Below are positions 18,096-26,106 of a stretch of 53,378 nucleotides of DNA, piece by piece. The stretch is from the NCBI GenBank assembly GCA_002887195.1, contig PJAB01000045.1, positions 1-53,378 of the forward strand, given 5' to 3'. Position numbers and translations under genes: made by a program. Below the pieces are notes generated by a model. That model had not been told where the DNA came from, did not search any database, and saw only the letters and a program-made list of their open reading frames with translations. Within the stretch, counting starts at the first letter, position 1; the number at the start of each line of letters is the position of its first letter. This DNA is from Chrysochromulina parva. Taxonomy: Eukaryota; Haptophyta; Prymnesiales; Chrysochromulinaceae.

Positions 18096-19478
18096 TTACG
18101 GAGCCGTCGTCGCGCGCCATGAGTGCTCGGGCGCGATGAACCCGCGCGCGATCAGTTGGTTATGCTGCTCCTCGAGTAGAGCCTCAAGCTCCGCGAGCGA
18201 ATCGAGGGACGATCGTTTCGGCGAGGTGGTGCCGCCGTTTGCCGCCCCCGCCGGCGAGACGGCGCCGCTCGAGACGGCGCCGCTCGAGACGGCGCCGCCC
18301 GGGGCTAAGGAGTCGCTACGTGCAGGCTGGGGTGGTCCGGCGCGGTGGGCGCCGTAGTGGGCGCCCCGAGGCTCCTCGAAGCGGTCGCACTTGAAGCGCG
18401 GCGGTGTGAGCGAGCCAGCTGGATCGGGAGCCGTCCATTCCATATTTGGAGCCGTCCCACGTGAGGGCGGCGAGGAGGGCGGCTGGGGCGAGGAGGGCGG
18501 CTGGGAGGGCGATCCAAATATGGAGTGCGAGGGCGGTTCGAGCGCTGCGGTGGGCGGCCTGCCGGTGGGCCGCTTCGGTCGCTCAGGCGTCGGGATGAGC
18601 GGCTCGATGCTCTGGTACCAGTCGGAATGCTGGCGCAGCTTCTCGTTCCGGAGCTGCTCGACGCGACGGCGCAGCTGCAACTGGTGCTCCTGCAGCAGCG
18701 TGTCGAGCTCCTCCAGCCCCAGGAGCGAGGGGGCGCTCGCGGCGAGCTCAGCGCGGTCGCCTGCCGAGGGCCCTCTGCTCGACGCGCTGCTCGACGCGCG
18801 AGACGTCGCGTGCGCCACGGCCGCGGCGGGAAACGTCAGCGGCAACGGATGCGGCGCGGCCTCTGGCTGCCTGGGCATCGCTGCGCCCAGCAAGGGGTTC
18901 GATTGGAAGGGCGGTACGGGCGGCGGCATTGGGAACGGAGATACGGCAGCCAGCGGCACGCCTGCTGGCGGCATCTCGGCCGCATCTCCGAGATGCCACG
19001 GCATCTCCGCGGCATCGCCCTCGAGGGCCGAAAGACCTTCACCTTCACCCGATGGTAGCAGGGAGATGAGGCTATTACTGGGCGGCGTCACGTGCGTGCA
19101 TGTCACGTGCAAGCGCTCATCGGCGGCCTCGCACATAGCACGAAAAGTAGCATTGACGTCTGGTGGCGGTGGCGGCGATGGCTGGGCAGGCGCTCGCCGT
19201 GCCAGCTTGGCCGTCGCTATGAGCGATTGCGCCGTTGCAGCATCGTGTCGGCCAGGCGACCCTCCCATCGCCTTGGGCCGTTCTGCATGCAACATAACAG
19301 CCGCATCCTTGCGCTGGTTTACACGCGGAGGCGCGACAAGGCTGCTCGGCCGCCTCGCCACCCGGATGGCGCAGCCGATGTTCTCTGAGTACGGGTCGAA
19401 GCCGGCCCAGGTGCGGTAGTTCGGCGTCGCCGTCCTTTCTGTCCGAGCCTTGGGCTCTCGCACGCGCTGGTCATGCAT
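18096..19478 (-). CDS. Unknown Pro/Ser-rich protein with a short coiled coil
   Basis: I do not recognise a family. From MHDQRVREPKARTERTA the protein has RTWAGFDPYSENIGCAIRVA near the N-terminus, then a DVNATFRAMCEAADERLHVTC segment. The best-structured part (~residues 265-310) is a coiled coil, LEELDTLLQEHQLQLRRRVE. The C-terminus contains a second related piece, LAELEALLEEQHNQLIARGF, so the helix may be duplicated. Low-complexity repeats separate them (GDAAEMP twice, SSGAVSSGAVS). I chose the ATG at 19478 because three tandem TTCACA hexamers (19507-19524) sit just before it; an ATG at 19583 would place them in the coding region. Confidence 0.45.
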   Translation of the reverse strand: MHDQRVREPKARTERTATPNYRTWAGFDPYSENIGCAIRVARRPSSLVAPPRVNQRKDAAVMLHAERPKAMGGSPGRHDAATAQSLIATAKLARRAPAQPSPPPPPDVNATFRAMCEAADERLHVTCTHVTPPSNSLISLLPSGEGEGLSALEGDAAEMPWHLGDAAEMPPAGVPLAAVSPFPMPPPVPPFQSNPLLGAAMPRQPEAAPHPLPLTFPAAAVAHATSRASSSASSRGPSAGDRAELAASAPSLLGLEELDTLLQEHQLQLRRRVEQLRNEKLRQHSDWYQSIEPLIPTPERPKRPTGRPPTAALEPPSHSIFGSPSQPPSSPQPPSSPPSRGTAPNMEWTAPDPAGSLTPPRFKCDRFEEPRGAHYGAHRAGPPQPARSDSLAPGGAVSSGAVSSGAVSPAGAANGGTTSPKRSSLDSLAELEALLEEQHNQLIARGFIAPEHSWRATTAP

Positions 19479-19682
19479 GGATACCGCCCTCACCGCGGAA
19501 ACTGGCTGTGAATGTGAATGTGAACGATCCACCGCTACTTTTAGATAAAACGCGTTCTCGTCCAGGGCGTGACTCCGTCGCAAGGCTCGTGATGAATAGA
19601 AAATCTAGAAATCTAGGTCCGACCCGCTCACCCGCCTCTACGCTACGCTTGTGAGACTAGTAGACTACTTGTCATCTTCTAT

Positions 19683-20387
19683 CTACGCTCTGGTGGACGC
19701 AACTCGCAGCTCCGTTAACTGTTCGCCCACCGAGCCAAGTTCGGGGTCATCGCCCTGGACAGCCGGCGCTCGCGCTGCACGCAAGGGCTCGTCCAAAACG
19801 CGACTCCGCTTTCGCGCACCGCCTCCACCGTCCTCTGTCGTCTGCGCGGGAGCACATGCGAGCTGCGCAGCTATGACGACCTCGCCCCAATCACAGCCGA
19901 GCCCGAGCTTCTCCAGTCGAGTGGCGATGAGGGCATCCCAGTCTTCAAAGGCGGCTGCTTTGAAACTCAAGGGGCCAAGCACGCGATCTTGCACTGTGAG
20001 TTGCGACACAGTGTCAAGCTCTTGCGGCGGCGCAGGGCCAAGCTCGTGTAGTTCCCGTGCCGCTTCGTTCAACCAATCCTTATAGCCCCATGTGTGGCGT
20101 TCAGCTGGCATCTCCGCAAGCGTGTACGACCACTGGCGGAGCAGTGTGCTAACACCGCTGCATGTTAGAGGGCTTTCTGCATCCTTGGCCTGTCTGAGGT
20201 CCTCGATGAAAGCATCGACACTCGGAGCGGTCCCTTCGATGATGAGCAGCGCATGGATCCATGCTGCATCATCCGTGGGACGATTGTAAAGGCGTGCGGT
20301 GAGCTTCAGAGAATGGCACAGCTTGGAAAAGGTGCGACCCACATCTCGGCACGCTCGTACGATGTTAACGACAGCGATGTGCGACAT
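19683..20387 (-). CDS. Unknown helical protein, 234 aa
   Basis: No family is recognised. The protein reads as folded and alpha-helical: HIAVVNIVRACRDVGRTFSK, KLTARLYNRPTDDAAWIHAL, a VDAFIEDLRQAKDAE helix, then STLLRQWSYTLAEMPAERHT and GYKDWLNEAARELHELG. A C-terminal AFEDWDALIATRLEKLGL block and a disordered basic tail with a KR-rich KRSRVL that could be a nuclear signal follow. The ATG at 20387 is the first true ATG; a TTG at 20411 extends it by eight codons. TTCACA in sense is 97 nt upstream, next to the inverted-repeat region. Confidence 0.5.
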   Translation of the reverse strand: MSHIAVVNIVRACRDVGRTFSKLCHSLKLTARLYNRPTDDAAWIHALLIIEGTAPSVDAFIEDLRQAKDAESPLTCSGVSTLLRQWSYTLAEMPAERHTWGYKDWLNEAARELHELGPAPPQELDTVSQLTVQDRVLGPLSFKAAAFEDWDALIATRLEKLGLGCDWGEVVIAAQLACAPAQTTEDGGGGARKRSRVLDEPLRAARAPAVQGDDPELGSVGEQLTELRVASTRA

Positions 20388-20490
20388 CTGCTGATCGTCT
20401 GTCTCTGTCAAGCCGAGCGACGCGCCACGCGGATCCGACAGTCAGCCCAACCGCCACTAGAGAAGGGGCTTCTATGAAGAGGCATGTGAA

Positions 20491-20623
20491 GAGGCCTCGA
20501 AGTTCAAGTTCAAGTTCGTTCAAGTTCAAGTTCAACTGCTAGCTTAGAGAGCACATTCGATAGGCTTCCGTCAGGTTGTCTGTTGTTTATGAAGTAACTT
20601 GAACTTGAACTTGAAGAGGCCTC
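20491..20623. repeat. Inverted repeat of TTCAAG units with GAGGCCTC ends
   Basis: The left arm begins GAGGCCTCGAAGTTCAAGTT; the right arm is its near reverse complement, AACTTGAACTTGAACTTG then AAGAGGCCTC. Arms of about 26-30 nt flank a spacer of about 60-80 nt. It can form a long hairpin and resembles a miniature inverted-repeat element, though no target-site duplication is evident. Confidence 0.65.
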
Positions 20624-20637
20624 GGCTCGTTGACAAC

Positions 20638-20690
20638 TACCGGTAAAAAGACAACGGGGGGAGCCGGGACACACACGACACGGGACACAC
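20638..20690 (+). repeat. Dispersed repeat, copy 1
   Basis: Core CCGGTAAAAAGACAACGGGG followed by GGAGCCGGGACACACACG. A second copy occurs at 42564-42613. Both are on the plus strand upstream of plus-strand genes. Confidence 0.75.
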
Positions 20691-21089
20691 GGACGGCCGA
20701 ACCTCACAACCATACCGGTATGGATATTTTGAACTCTTCCCGATATGCGATAATACAAGAAACTCTCACATCGAGTAGTACATGTACTGCGCATACTCGC
20801 GAGGTGCGTGCTTGAGGTACATTGTACCGGTAATCAGGCACGAGCGCCTCGAGGAGCGCGCGCCCTCGCCTGGAGCGCGTCGATCTTGACGTACGTGTAC
20901 ATGTACACTGCTTTTTGTGGAGGCACGGCCGTCGGGCGAGCTCGACATGGAACTTGAACTTGAACATAAACTTGAGCTCGTCATGGTGGAAAAGTTTTGT
21001 AACGTCAAGTCCCTGGCGCACACGCGGCTCTTCGTCGGTCGGGTCTCGCCTCTTGGCGGCCTCCTCCTCGTGGAACCCTTGGCTGCCCT

Positions 21090-24000
21090 ATGGTAGACCG
21101 CGTCGGATATGAGCGCGACGCGTTCATCTCAACGTTGTCGCGCTTACGCGCCGCATCATCGACGATGCGAAGCAAAGCCGCTCCTCACGTCTCGAGCGTT
21201 CACCGGGAGCTGATGGCGTCCATCACTGCGAGCCAGATGGGCCATTCTGCGCCATTACGGAATTACTGCCTGCTTCCCGACGTTCGAGGCGCACAGGTCA
21301 GCCCCATCGGCCGTGGTCGTGTGCCCGCGAGGCACGAAATCGGAGAGTTGGACGTATCATTGGACGCAGCCTTGCCCTTTGGTGCACCACAGGCAGCCTT
21401 GGAGAGAGCCTTGGCCGAGCTGGCAACGAGATGCGGCGAGCAAGGGGCGTCGAGCGAGCCAGTGCCGTGCGGTGACATCGCCATAACCGATTCACCAACA
21501 GAGGAGATTCGCCGACAGATTACACTCGAGCTCCAGAGCGCTCCATCATCGGCGTGGGCGACGCAGCTGCCGCGCTCGCTCTCGCCAGCACTGCTGCCGC
21601 CCCAGCACCTGCTTCAGCTGCCATTGCAGGAGCAACAGAACCTGTCGCAGTGGCCACAGCGACGGCACCTGTCACTGCAACAGCACCCGGCGCCACCGCC
21701 GATGCCGCTGTACTTGCTTCAGGAACCACTTCAGCAAATGCTTCAGCAACCGCCTCATCCACCGCCTCATCCACCGCCTCATCCACCTCCTCATCCACCA
21801 GCACAGCAACTGCTTCAGCAACCGCCTCAGCCGCCGCCAGCTCAATTTCGGCCACCGCAGCCACCGCAGACGCCAACGGCACTACCTGTGGAAGAGCGGC
21901 TTGCATCTCAGCGCAGCAGCATGGAAGGTTATCGAATCCGCGCCTCAAGAACCGAGCCGATGAAGATGACGGTCGACGCGAGCTCGTCCAGGTACTCGTC
22001 GGTCAGGGAAGCGGCCGCCGCAGTCAGTTCCACTGCGCCCATCGCCTCTCCACTCGCCTCAAGCTTCGTCGCCCCGAGAGGGCCGCACACCCGAATGTAC
22101 ATCGATCGGCCGTCTTTCAAGGCGATGTCGAATGCGGGCGGCGCTCCTGCCGCGAGCGCTGCCGCGAGCGCCAAAGCCCTTGACATGGCGAACGAGTGCT
22201 ACAAATACTCGACGCCGTGGAACATCTATTGGGTGGATACGTCGGTGAGCCACGCGCGTGCGAGCGCATTGGGGCCCCTGCAGAAACTGAACCACTTTGT
22301 GGGCATGACGCTCATCTGTCGCAAGGCGTCCGCGGCGAGCGTGCTCAACCGTAACCTCCGCTTCTCGGCCCAAGCTTTCGACTTCTTCCCGGCCTCGTGG
22401 ACATTGCCAAAGGACCAGGCGGAGCTCACGCGGCTGATGAAGGCGCACAAGCCGCCTGTGCTCATTGTCAAGCCGAGCAAGGGGAGCCAAGGCGCTGGGA
22501 TCTCGATCTGCCGAAGTCACGAGGAGCTTCAGCACGTGATGCAGCAGAATGGGCGCTGGGCCGAGGGCGTCGCGCAAGTGTACATTGACAGGCCGCTACT
22601 GCTCGAAGGGTACAAGTTCGATCTGCGCCTGTACGTGCTTGTGACCTCTTGCTCGCCGCTGCGCATCCACATTTACCGCGACGGGCTCGCGCGGCTCTGC
22701 ACGGAGAAGTATCAGGTGGTCTCCTCCGGCGAGCAGCTCGACCTAACTGCAGCGGCCGGCATCGCCGCCGCCACGAGTGCGAGCGACTGGCGCAAGCGCC
22801 ATCTGACCAACTATGCGATCAACAAGCAACACGAGGATTTCACAGCCGGGGTCGACGGCGCGAAGCGGCGGCTCGGGCATGTGTTCGACACGATCTCGCG
22901 CGAGGCTGGCTTCGACGTGGATGCGCTGTGGGGAGACTGCCAGCAACTGATCGTCAAGACTCTCATTGCTGTCCAGCCGGACCTCGCGCACGCCTACGCG
23001 TCGTGCCGGCCGTCGCACGATGCGCATCCCTTTTCGTGCTTTGAGCTGCTCGGGTTCGACTTGCTGATCGATCAGGTGCGATCTCCCTTGATGGGCCTTG
23101 ATTGCCTCTGATTGCCATCTCATGCTCGGGTTCGACTTGCTGATCGACCAGTCCGGTAAGCCGTGGCTAGTGGAAGTGAATCACTCGCCCTCGCTCTCGT
23201 GCGACACGCCCATCGACAGCAGTCTCAAGACCAAGCTGCTCGCCGACACGATGCGCCTCGCCTCCTTCTCGGCTGCGGAGGAAGAGCTGCTCAGCATCAT
23301 CAAGAATCACCATCCGCCGAGCCGAGCGATGAGCGGCAGCAGTGGCAGTCAAGTGAGCGCTGCGCTGGGCCCCACCTCCGCGCTCTCGACACCGGAATCT
23401 CACCCGTCGGCGGGCTCCCTCGAAAGTGCCCATCACAGCGCTCACCCGTCGGCGGGCTCCCTCGAAAGTGCCCATCACAGCGCTCACCCGTCGGCGGGCT
23501 CCTCCGAAAGTGCCCATTACAGAGCTCTCACGTCGGCGGGCTCCTCCGAAAGTGTCGATTACAGCGGCTCGGGGGGGCGAGCGTACGCGCGTCGCCATCA
23601 GGCCCGGGCGCTGCTGTCCCAGCTCATCACGCTCCGTTCGGAGTACGAGAGCGCCAATCGCGGAGAATTCGAACTCATCTTCCCTTCGCCTCACGCGTCG
23701 CTCCAGACCCAATATGAGAAGCTCCTCGAAGCCTCTCGTCGTGCCTATATTGAGGACACTCACGAGGATTTTGGATCCAAGGCGGCCGGCTTGGGGCATT
23801 GGGCGAGCCGAGAGCTCTTCACAGCGAGCCGTGAGCTCTTCACAGCGAGCCGAGAGCTCTTCACAGCGAGCCGAGAGTCTTCCGAGCGGATGCCTCTTCA
23901 CAGCGAGAGCTCTTCACAGCGAGAATCTTGCGAGCGGATGCCTCGACCCTTGGTTGGAGAGGACGTGGGCCGACTGAGCTCCTGTGCTCCACCCAACGGC

Positions 24001-24288
24001 AGCCTGAGCTTCTGTGCTCCATCCGCCTCCAACGGCAACCTTGCATGCGAGCAGACCGAACGAGACCGCCGAGCCGCGACCGCTCCCAACGGTGCCGACG
24101 GCGCGGAGGACGACGAGAGTGATTCGGAGGGCACCGATGAGGGCGGAGAGGAGGAGCATGCAGATGGTGCCGGGTCGGGAGCCGCGCGCCTTCTTGCGCG
24201 GAGCGATCCTGCTGCACGGTTCGCTCGCAAGCTCCTGAAAAAGGCCCAAAGGCGGCGCAAGAAGCGGCGCAAGAAGAGGAAAGGATGA
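21090..24288 (+). CDS. Tubulin-tyrosine-ligase-like (TTLL) enzyme, probably a polyglutamylase type
   Basis: Two exons, 21090-23075 and 23152-24288 (1040 aa). The TTL domain (~370-705) shows WNIYWVDTS, GMTLICRKASAAS, the ATP-binding VKPSKGSQGAGISICRS, an IDRPLLLEGYKFDLRLYVLV block, LTNYAINKQ, and, after the splice, WLVEVNHSPSLSCDTPID with its metal-binding Glu and Asn. TTLL enzymes add Glu, Gly or Tyr to tubulin, mostly in axonemes and centrioles. Splicing joins FDLLIDQ to SGKPWLVEVNH exactly as in the family; unspliced the frame stops at 23111 before the catalytic EVN. The N-terminal 350 residues are Gln/Pro/His-rich and disordered. The C-terminus holds two tandem repeats (HPSAGSLESAHHSA and SRELFTA units) and a KKAQRRRKKRRKKRK tail. 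Confidence 0.88.
23076..23151 (+). other. Predicted 76-nt phase-0 intron in the TTLL gene
   Basis: Starts GTGCGATCTCCCTTGA, contains TTGATTGCCTCTGATTGCC, and ends with a 27-nt near copy of the upstream exon end (beginning GCTCGGGTTCGACTTGCTGA). The same GTGCGATCTCC start occurs in the SFI1 gene intron at 41142. An in-frame stop lies inside. Confidence 0.85.
23399..23566 (+). repeat. 42-bp tandem repeat, four copies
   Basis: Encodes HPSAGSLESAHHSA repeats in the C-terminal part of the TTLL protein. The fourth copy is degenerate. Confidence 0.85.
23804..23935 (+). repeat. 21-bp tandem repeat (GAGCTCTTCACAGCGAGCCG-like)
   Basis: Encodes SRELFTA units in the TTLL C-terminus; three clear copies, then degenerate ones. 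Confidence 0.8.
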
Positions 24289-24351
24289 TGAAGAGGTCGG
24301 GCAGTTGTGAGTGGCATGCACGAAGCGAACAACCGAACCCCTTATTTGTCC

Positions 24352-24357
24352 AATAAA
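24352..24357 (+). terminator. Candidate polyadenylation signal of the TTLL gene
   Basis: AATAAA lies 64 nt after the stop codon and about 100 nt before the next gene. Whether this lineage uses AATAAA is not shown by the sequence. Confidence 0.3.
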
Positions 24358-24453
24358 TCTTTGCCTCTTTTAGCCGCCGTTTCACCGTCGAGTCCCGCGT
24401 CCCCCCCACAAATGCTGCCCCTCGCGTGACCGCTCACAACACCTGCAAGCCGC

Positions 24454-25713
24454 ATGGCCACGACGCCGTTTAGCGCTCGCGCGGAGCGGGTGGCTGAGGC
24501 GACCCGCGCTCGAGCCAATGTTCTCGTCGCCAGTCTCGTTCACTCCATCAGCGATGACACGCGAAGCGATGCACTCGATCAGCTCAACAGCGTGGCTGAC
24601 AACTCGTACGGCGCTGATGCTGCCGCCCTCGCTGCGGCAGTGCGTGAGAGCGGCGGCATACGCGCGCTAATCGCCTGCATCAACACATATGATGGGGATC
24701 CTACAAAGAGTGATGAGCTCCCCCAGGGCGCGTTGGCACTCGTCGGCAACCTGTTGACGGACGTCTTCGACCCAGAGGCAGATCTGTCGCTCGCAGCTTT
24801 CATTGAGCATGATGGTCTCGACTCGCTACAGGGTGTGCTCCGGCGAGACGAGCGGGGCATTCAACTGTACGTGTGTGCGGTGCTCCAGAATGCCACGTCC
24901 CTGGACCCGGACGCTCTTTGCCAAACTCTTCGAAGCCGAGGCCTCATGACCGACCTCGAGCCGCTCCTCTCGTCAAACAATGAGACTCTCGCAAGCTACG
25001 CGACGGCAGTGCTAGCCAATCTGCGCGCGCACGATCCCAATCCCGTCGCCGACGGGGCGCTTGACGAGGCCATCCGTAGGCGGCGGCTTGCCGCCATCGT
25101 CGAGCAGATGCGCTCTGGAAAGGCGATCAATGTCGTGCAGCGCGCAGCAACCCGCTGGGTCAGCCGCCGAGCCTCCACCGTCCGGCTCCAGGCGGCCGCG
25201 CGCGGCAGGCGGGTACGTCGCGGCCAATTTGAAAAGCTTGAGGCGAAGCGAGCGGCAGCGGCAAGAGCGGAGGCGGAGGCGGAGCGTCTGGCGGCAGAGA
25301 AGGCGGAGGCGGAGCGTGCTGTGGCGGCAGAGAAGGCGGAGGCGGAGCGAGAGAAGACGGGCACGGCTCTCGTCAGACTCAGCCACTCAGCCTCGGAAAC
25401 TTTGCAGACCATCAGACGATCCGCCTCAATTGTATTAGCCCCCTTACGCTCCGCCTCCACCTCCGCCCTCTCTGCCATCAAAAGCTCTACCTCCGCGTTC
25501 TCTCCAAGCAGGCAAGCCCCCGCAAGCCGCTTCGCGGGACGTAATCGGACGGCGGTCAGCCCTGCCCCAGATGACTCTGTCACGACCCCGGTTGAGCCCA
25601 TCCGTGACTTACCGGTATTTGGGTCCAGCCCATCCCCGCACGGGCGACGTCATCGGACGGCAGTCAACCATGCTCCAGGTGAAGGGGCCGTCCCGGAGTG
25701 GTCCCCAGCATGA
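24454..25713 (+). CDS. ARM-repeat protein with IQ-like motif and charged coiled coil
   Basis: Residues ~20-200 are ARM repeats (ALDQLNSVADNSYGADAAAL, SGGIRALIACINTY, QGALALVGNLLTDVFD, DGLDSLQGVL, YVCAVLQNAT, YATAVLANLR). It resembles the ARM protein at 9976 in the order of motifs, including the unusual GADAAAL/GVDGAEL segment. Next come AAIVEQMRSGKAINVVQ and an IQ-like RLQAAARGRRVRRG that may bind calmodulin or centrin. A Glu/Lys/Ala coiled coil (AEAEAERLAAEKAEAERAV) and a Ser-rich tail follow, with two RNRTAV/RHRTAV repeats. The EQMRSGKA motif recurs in the next gene. Likely cytoskeletal or flagellar; inferred from the neighbours. Confidence 0.72.
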   Translation: MATTPFSARAERVAEATRARANVLVASLVHSISDDTRSDALDQLNSVADNSYGADAAALAAAVRESGGIRALIACINTYDGDPTKSDELPQGALALVGNLLTDVFDPEADLSLAAFIEHDGLDSLQGVLRRDERGIQLYVCAVLQNATSLDPDALCQTLRSRGLMTDLEPLLSSNNETLASYATAVLANLRAHDPNPVADGALDEAIRRRRLAAIVEQMRSGKAINVVQRAATRWVSRRASTVRLQAAARGRRVRRGQFEKLEAKRAAAARAEAEAERLAAEKAEAERAVAAEKAEAEREKTGTALVRLSHSASETLQTIRRSASIVLAPLRSASTSALSAIKSSTSAFSPSRQAPASRFAGRNRTAVSPAPDDSVTTPVEPIRDLPVFGSSPSPHGRRHRTAVNHAPGEGAVPEWSPA

Positions 25714-25770
25714 CTCTGGACACCATCATCGGACGGCAGTCATCCAGTCAACCATTCTCCAGATGATACC
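25541..25770 (+). repeat. Three degenerate copies of an ATCGGACGGCAGTCA-containing unit
   Basis: Copies begin near 25543, 25651 and 25727. Two encode (N/H)RTAV... in the ARM/IQ protein and the third lies just after its stop codon, so the repeat crosses the gene end. Confidence 0.6.
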
Positions 25771-26106
25771 CCAGATGACTCTATAGGCAAGGTCCTTGGG
25801 CAGCAGTTTCACCCTGCGCACAGATGAGATGACGGGTCCGCGCACCGTGTAGTGGTGAAGGTAGCACTTCTCTCTTCTGCTCGTCTGTGCGACATGACCA
25901 GCCGTGACGATCGTCAACGCCTTCTGAGCGCGTGAGAGATGACATCAGTTATGCCAGCGAAGCATGCGTACGAAGGCCGTGTACTGTTGTGTTCTCGATG
26001 TGACTAATTTGGAATCTTGAGTGTTGGTTTCCGCATGCATTTCCTTCATGACCTTGAACAACCGCGTCCGAATTGACGATCAGATCGAACAGAAACTGCT
26101 GGCCGA
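25714..26106. other. Intergenic spacer with an upstream ORF
   Basis: It holds the third repeat copy and, from 26048, a 23-codon ORF (MTLNNRVRIDDQIEQKLLAE...) that overlaps the start of the next gene in another frame and stops at 26117-26119. No other feature is seen. Confidence 0.4.

Larger units (their letters stand above)
20388..21089. other. Divergent 700-bp promoter region rich in repeats
   Basis: It separates a minus-strand gene and the TTLL gene. It holds the TTCAAG inverted repeat, one copy of a dispersed repeat, three TACCGGTA-type palindromes (20638, 20712, 20823) and further CTTGAA repeats near 20949-20976. No coding region is supported. Confidence 0.6.

Noticed and set aside
21554..22183. 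Ala/Ser/Thr-rich frame inside the TTLL gene
   Set aside because: Arises from repetitive CCA/CAG DNA; only the other frame runs into the TTL domain. An internal intron there cannot be excluded.
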